From the NCBI GenBank assembly GCA_002685315.1, contig NYXJ01000044.1, positions 13,035-20,511 of the forward strand: 7,477 nt of DNA. Direction: 5' to 3'. Source of the stretch: Methanobacteriota archaeon. Its GTDB lineage: Archaea; Thermoplasmatota; Poseidoniia; Poseidoniales; Thalassarchaeaceae. The position numbers and the translations under genes were made by a program. The notes under the pieces were generated by a model that was given only the letters and a program-made list of their open reading frames with translations, did no database searches and was not told the DNA's origin. This document shows, one piece after another, positions 6,274 through 7,477 of the stretch (its first letter is position 1; every line of letters starts with the position of its first letter).

Positions 6274-7310
6274 ATATGAGAGATATTGAAGAACTTGTCA
6301 AAGAACTAGATCCGCAGGATATGGTAGGATATACTCGTAAATTCATTGATGATTTTGAATCGGCAATCTCTAACGAAATAAATATTGATGAAGATAAAGA
6401 CTGGTCCGGTGTTCTCTGTTTAGGAATGGGTGGTTCTGGTGCTGGAGGAATGTTTCTTTCAACTTTAGCGGACTATTCGGGAGGAATCCCCTTTGTAATA
6501 TGGAAGGATTATGGCCTCCCATCTTGGTGGGGCCCAGATTGGTTGGTTTTAGCAACTTCTTATTCTGGCAACACAGAAGAAACAATTGATGGTATCGAAG
6601 AGGCTTTACAATCAGGAGGGACTGTAATTGGGATTTCATCAGGTGGAGAACTTGAGAAGTTAATTTCTGATAATGAAGAATCACTATTCCTTTCTGTTCC
6701 AGGCGGTCAAATGCCTAGGTCTGCGTTTGGACATTTGTTTGGAAGACAATTATCTGTATGCTGGGCTTTAGGAATAATTGAGAAGCCAGATGATAAAGAG
6801 ATTTTGGAAATGCTCAAACGTCTACGTTCATCTTCTACTGACTTTGATATAAGTGGTGGAAATGGATTGGTTGTTTCAGTGGCCAAATCGATGATAAATA
6901 GACAAATAGGGATTATCGCACCTACTATTTTGATTCCTGCAGCGCGTCGTTTTGCAAATCAGTTAAATGAAAATTCAAATGTATTTGCACGCCCTTCAGA
7001 GTTGCCTGAAATGAACCATAATGAGATAGTCGCCTGGTCTTCGGCTAATGAAAATGAGCACTCTCTAATTTATTTTTCATGCGAAAATATCAACTCTAGA
7101 GTACATTCAAGGATGAATTGGATGTTAGAAAATATTGATAATGATAGTTCTTGGATAATTGACTGTGAAGGGGAAAGTCTTCTTGAAAGGTTACTCTATG
7201 CTTCACATATTTCTGATTGGATAAGCGTTACTTTGGCATTACTACAAGGAGTCGATCCTTCCGAGATGAGTTCTATTATGAATCTTAAATCTCATCTTTC
7301 CAAAATCTAA
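6270..7310 (+). CDS. pgi/pmi: Bifunctional phosphoglucose/phosphomannose isomerase (SIS-domain family)
   Basis: This 346-residue protein should interconvert glucose-6-phosphate or mannose-6-phosphate with fructose-6-phosphate in the cytoplasm, linking glycolysis/gluconeogenesis to mannose sugars for glycans. It has two SIS domains. The first has GMGGSGAGG (52-60) and the phosphate-binding SYSGNTEET (97-105), and GGQMPRSAFGHLFG (145-158) is family-typical. The second carries Glu234 in NENS and His250 in NHNE. Their 16-residue spacing equals that of the catalytic Glu203 and His219 of the Pyrobaculum enzyme. The C-terminal MNLKSHL supplies the conserved Lys340. The length is normal for the family and all key residues are present. 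Translation is coupled to NMD3 (ATGA overlap, GAGGAG site). The stop codon overlaps that of the convergent gene at the right edge. Confidence 0.92.
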   Translation: MNMRDIEELVKELDPQDMVGYTRKFIDDFESAISNEINIDEDKDWSGVLCLGMGGSGAGGMFLSTLADYSGGIPFVIWKDYGLPSWWGPDWLVLATSYSGNTEETIDGIEEALQSGGTVIGISSGGELEKLISDNEESLFLSVPGGQMPRSAFGHLFGRQLSVCWALGIIEKPDDKEILEMLKRLRSSSTDFDISGGNGLVVSVAKSMINRQIGIIAPTILIPAARRFANQLNENSNVFARPSELPEMNHNEIVAWSSANENEHSLIYFSCENINSRVHSRMNWMLENIDNDSSWIIDCEGESLLERLLYASHISDWISVTLALLQGVDPSEMSSIMNLKSHLSKI

Positions 7311-7477
7311 TAAATTGGTCCAAGAACTAATCTCGGGTCAGGATACCTTTCTAAAGCCTCTTCTCTATCTTTCGGGTCAACAACGCCCGGCATATCGTGA
7401 GTCTCAGGTTCATTAATTGATAGTTGAAAATGTAAATGTGATTCCCAACCTCCATTTTCATGTTTATCTCCCATCCA
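7307..7477 (-). CDS. C-terminal end of an M23/LytM-like metallopeptidase, 5' part beyond window
   Basis: The last 56 codons of a minus-strand gene enter from the right edge and stop at TAG (7307-7309). The fragment reads LGD-like then ENGGW, SHLHFQL, DMPGVV and finally YPDPRLVLGP. The HxH in HLHF (residues 14 and 16 of the fragment) is the second zinc-binding motif of M23/LytM peptidases. The GGW...HLHFQ...PGV...PDP order resembles the end of a stand-alone M23 subgroup also found fused to class III aminotransferases. Archaea lack murein, so a different peptide substrate or a non-catalytic role is likely. The first zinc motif (HxxxD) is outside the window, so activity cannot be judged. The stop overlaps the isomerase stop on the other strand by three bases, and no intergenic spacer remains. 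Confidence 0.6.
   Translation of the reverse strand, partial: WMGDKHENGGWESHLHFQLSINEPETHDMPGVVDPKDREEALERYPDPRLVLGPIY

Noticed and set aside
3696..6684. Minus-strand open frames opposite ccmAB, ccmC, nmd3 and the isomerase gene
   Set aside because: All are antisense to genes with strong motif support and have no promoter or start signals of their own.
1..7477. CRISPR arrays, insertion sequences, long direct repeats or phage genes
   Set aside because: None was seen on reading both strands. The window is ordinary, densely packed chromosome.

Overview
The window looks like chromosome from an AT-rich, probably planktonic, uncultured archaeon, best guess a Marine Group II/III relative (Poseidoniales, Thermoplasmatota). 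The kingdom call rests on an archaeal-type NMD3 protein, a bifunctional phosphoglucose/phosphomannose isomerase of the archaeal kind, an archaeal-style TATA element and strong GAGGTG/GAGGAG ribosome sites inside operons. The lineage call is inference from gene content and composition.

Layout. From 1 to about 2791 two genes lie on the minus strand. A rhomboid intramembrane protease with a C-terminal zinc-ribbon-like tail is upstream, and a secreted subtilisin-like (S8) protease is downstream. The S8 gene runs off the left edge and so lacks its 3' end. Between them is a 68-base gap with a TATA-like box and a perfect 17-bp palindrome abutting the S8 start codon.

Divergently on the plus strand is a three-gene heme-handling operon of cytochrome c maturation system I. 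It holds a single-chain CcmA-CcmB fusion (ABC ATPase plus six-helix permease), CcmC (heme delivery membrane protein) and a 50-residue CcmD-like single-span protein with a TTG start. The genes are joined by stop/start overlaps. CcmA, B, C and D are together the heme-handling module that loads heme onto CcmE; CcmE and CcmF are not in the window.

A second plus-strand pair follows. It is NMD3, a large-ribosomal-subunit factor with two Cys-rich zinc modules, and the bifunctional sugar-phosphate isomerase, translationally coupled by an ATGA overlap. The isomerase stop codon overlaps the stop of a convergent minus-strand gene at the right edge. Only the last 56 codons of that gene are visible, and they look like the end of an M23/LytM-type metallopeptidase.

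The window is densely packed. No RNA genes, CRISPR arrays, insertion sequences or long repeats were seen, and no stretch above 300 bases lacks a gene. Nothing here is a clearly new system. The most noteworthy points are the compact ccmAB-C-D operon with its short CcmD-like gene, an altered tryptophan-rich motif in CcmC, the promoter palindrome and the unclear rhomboid start.
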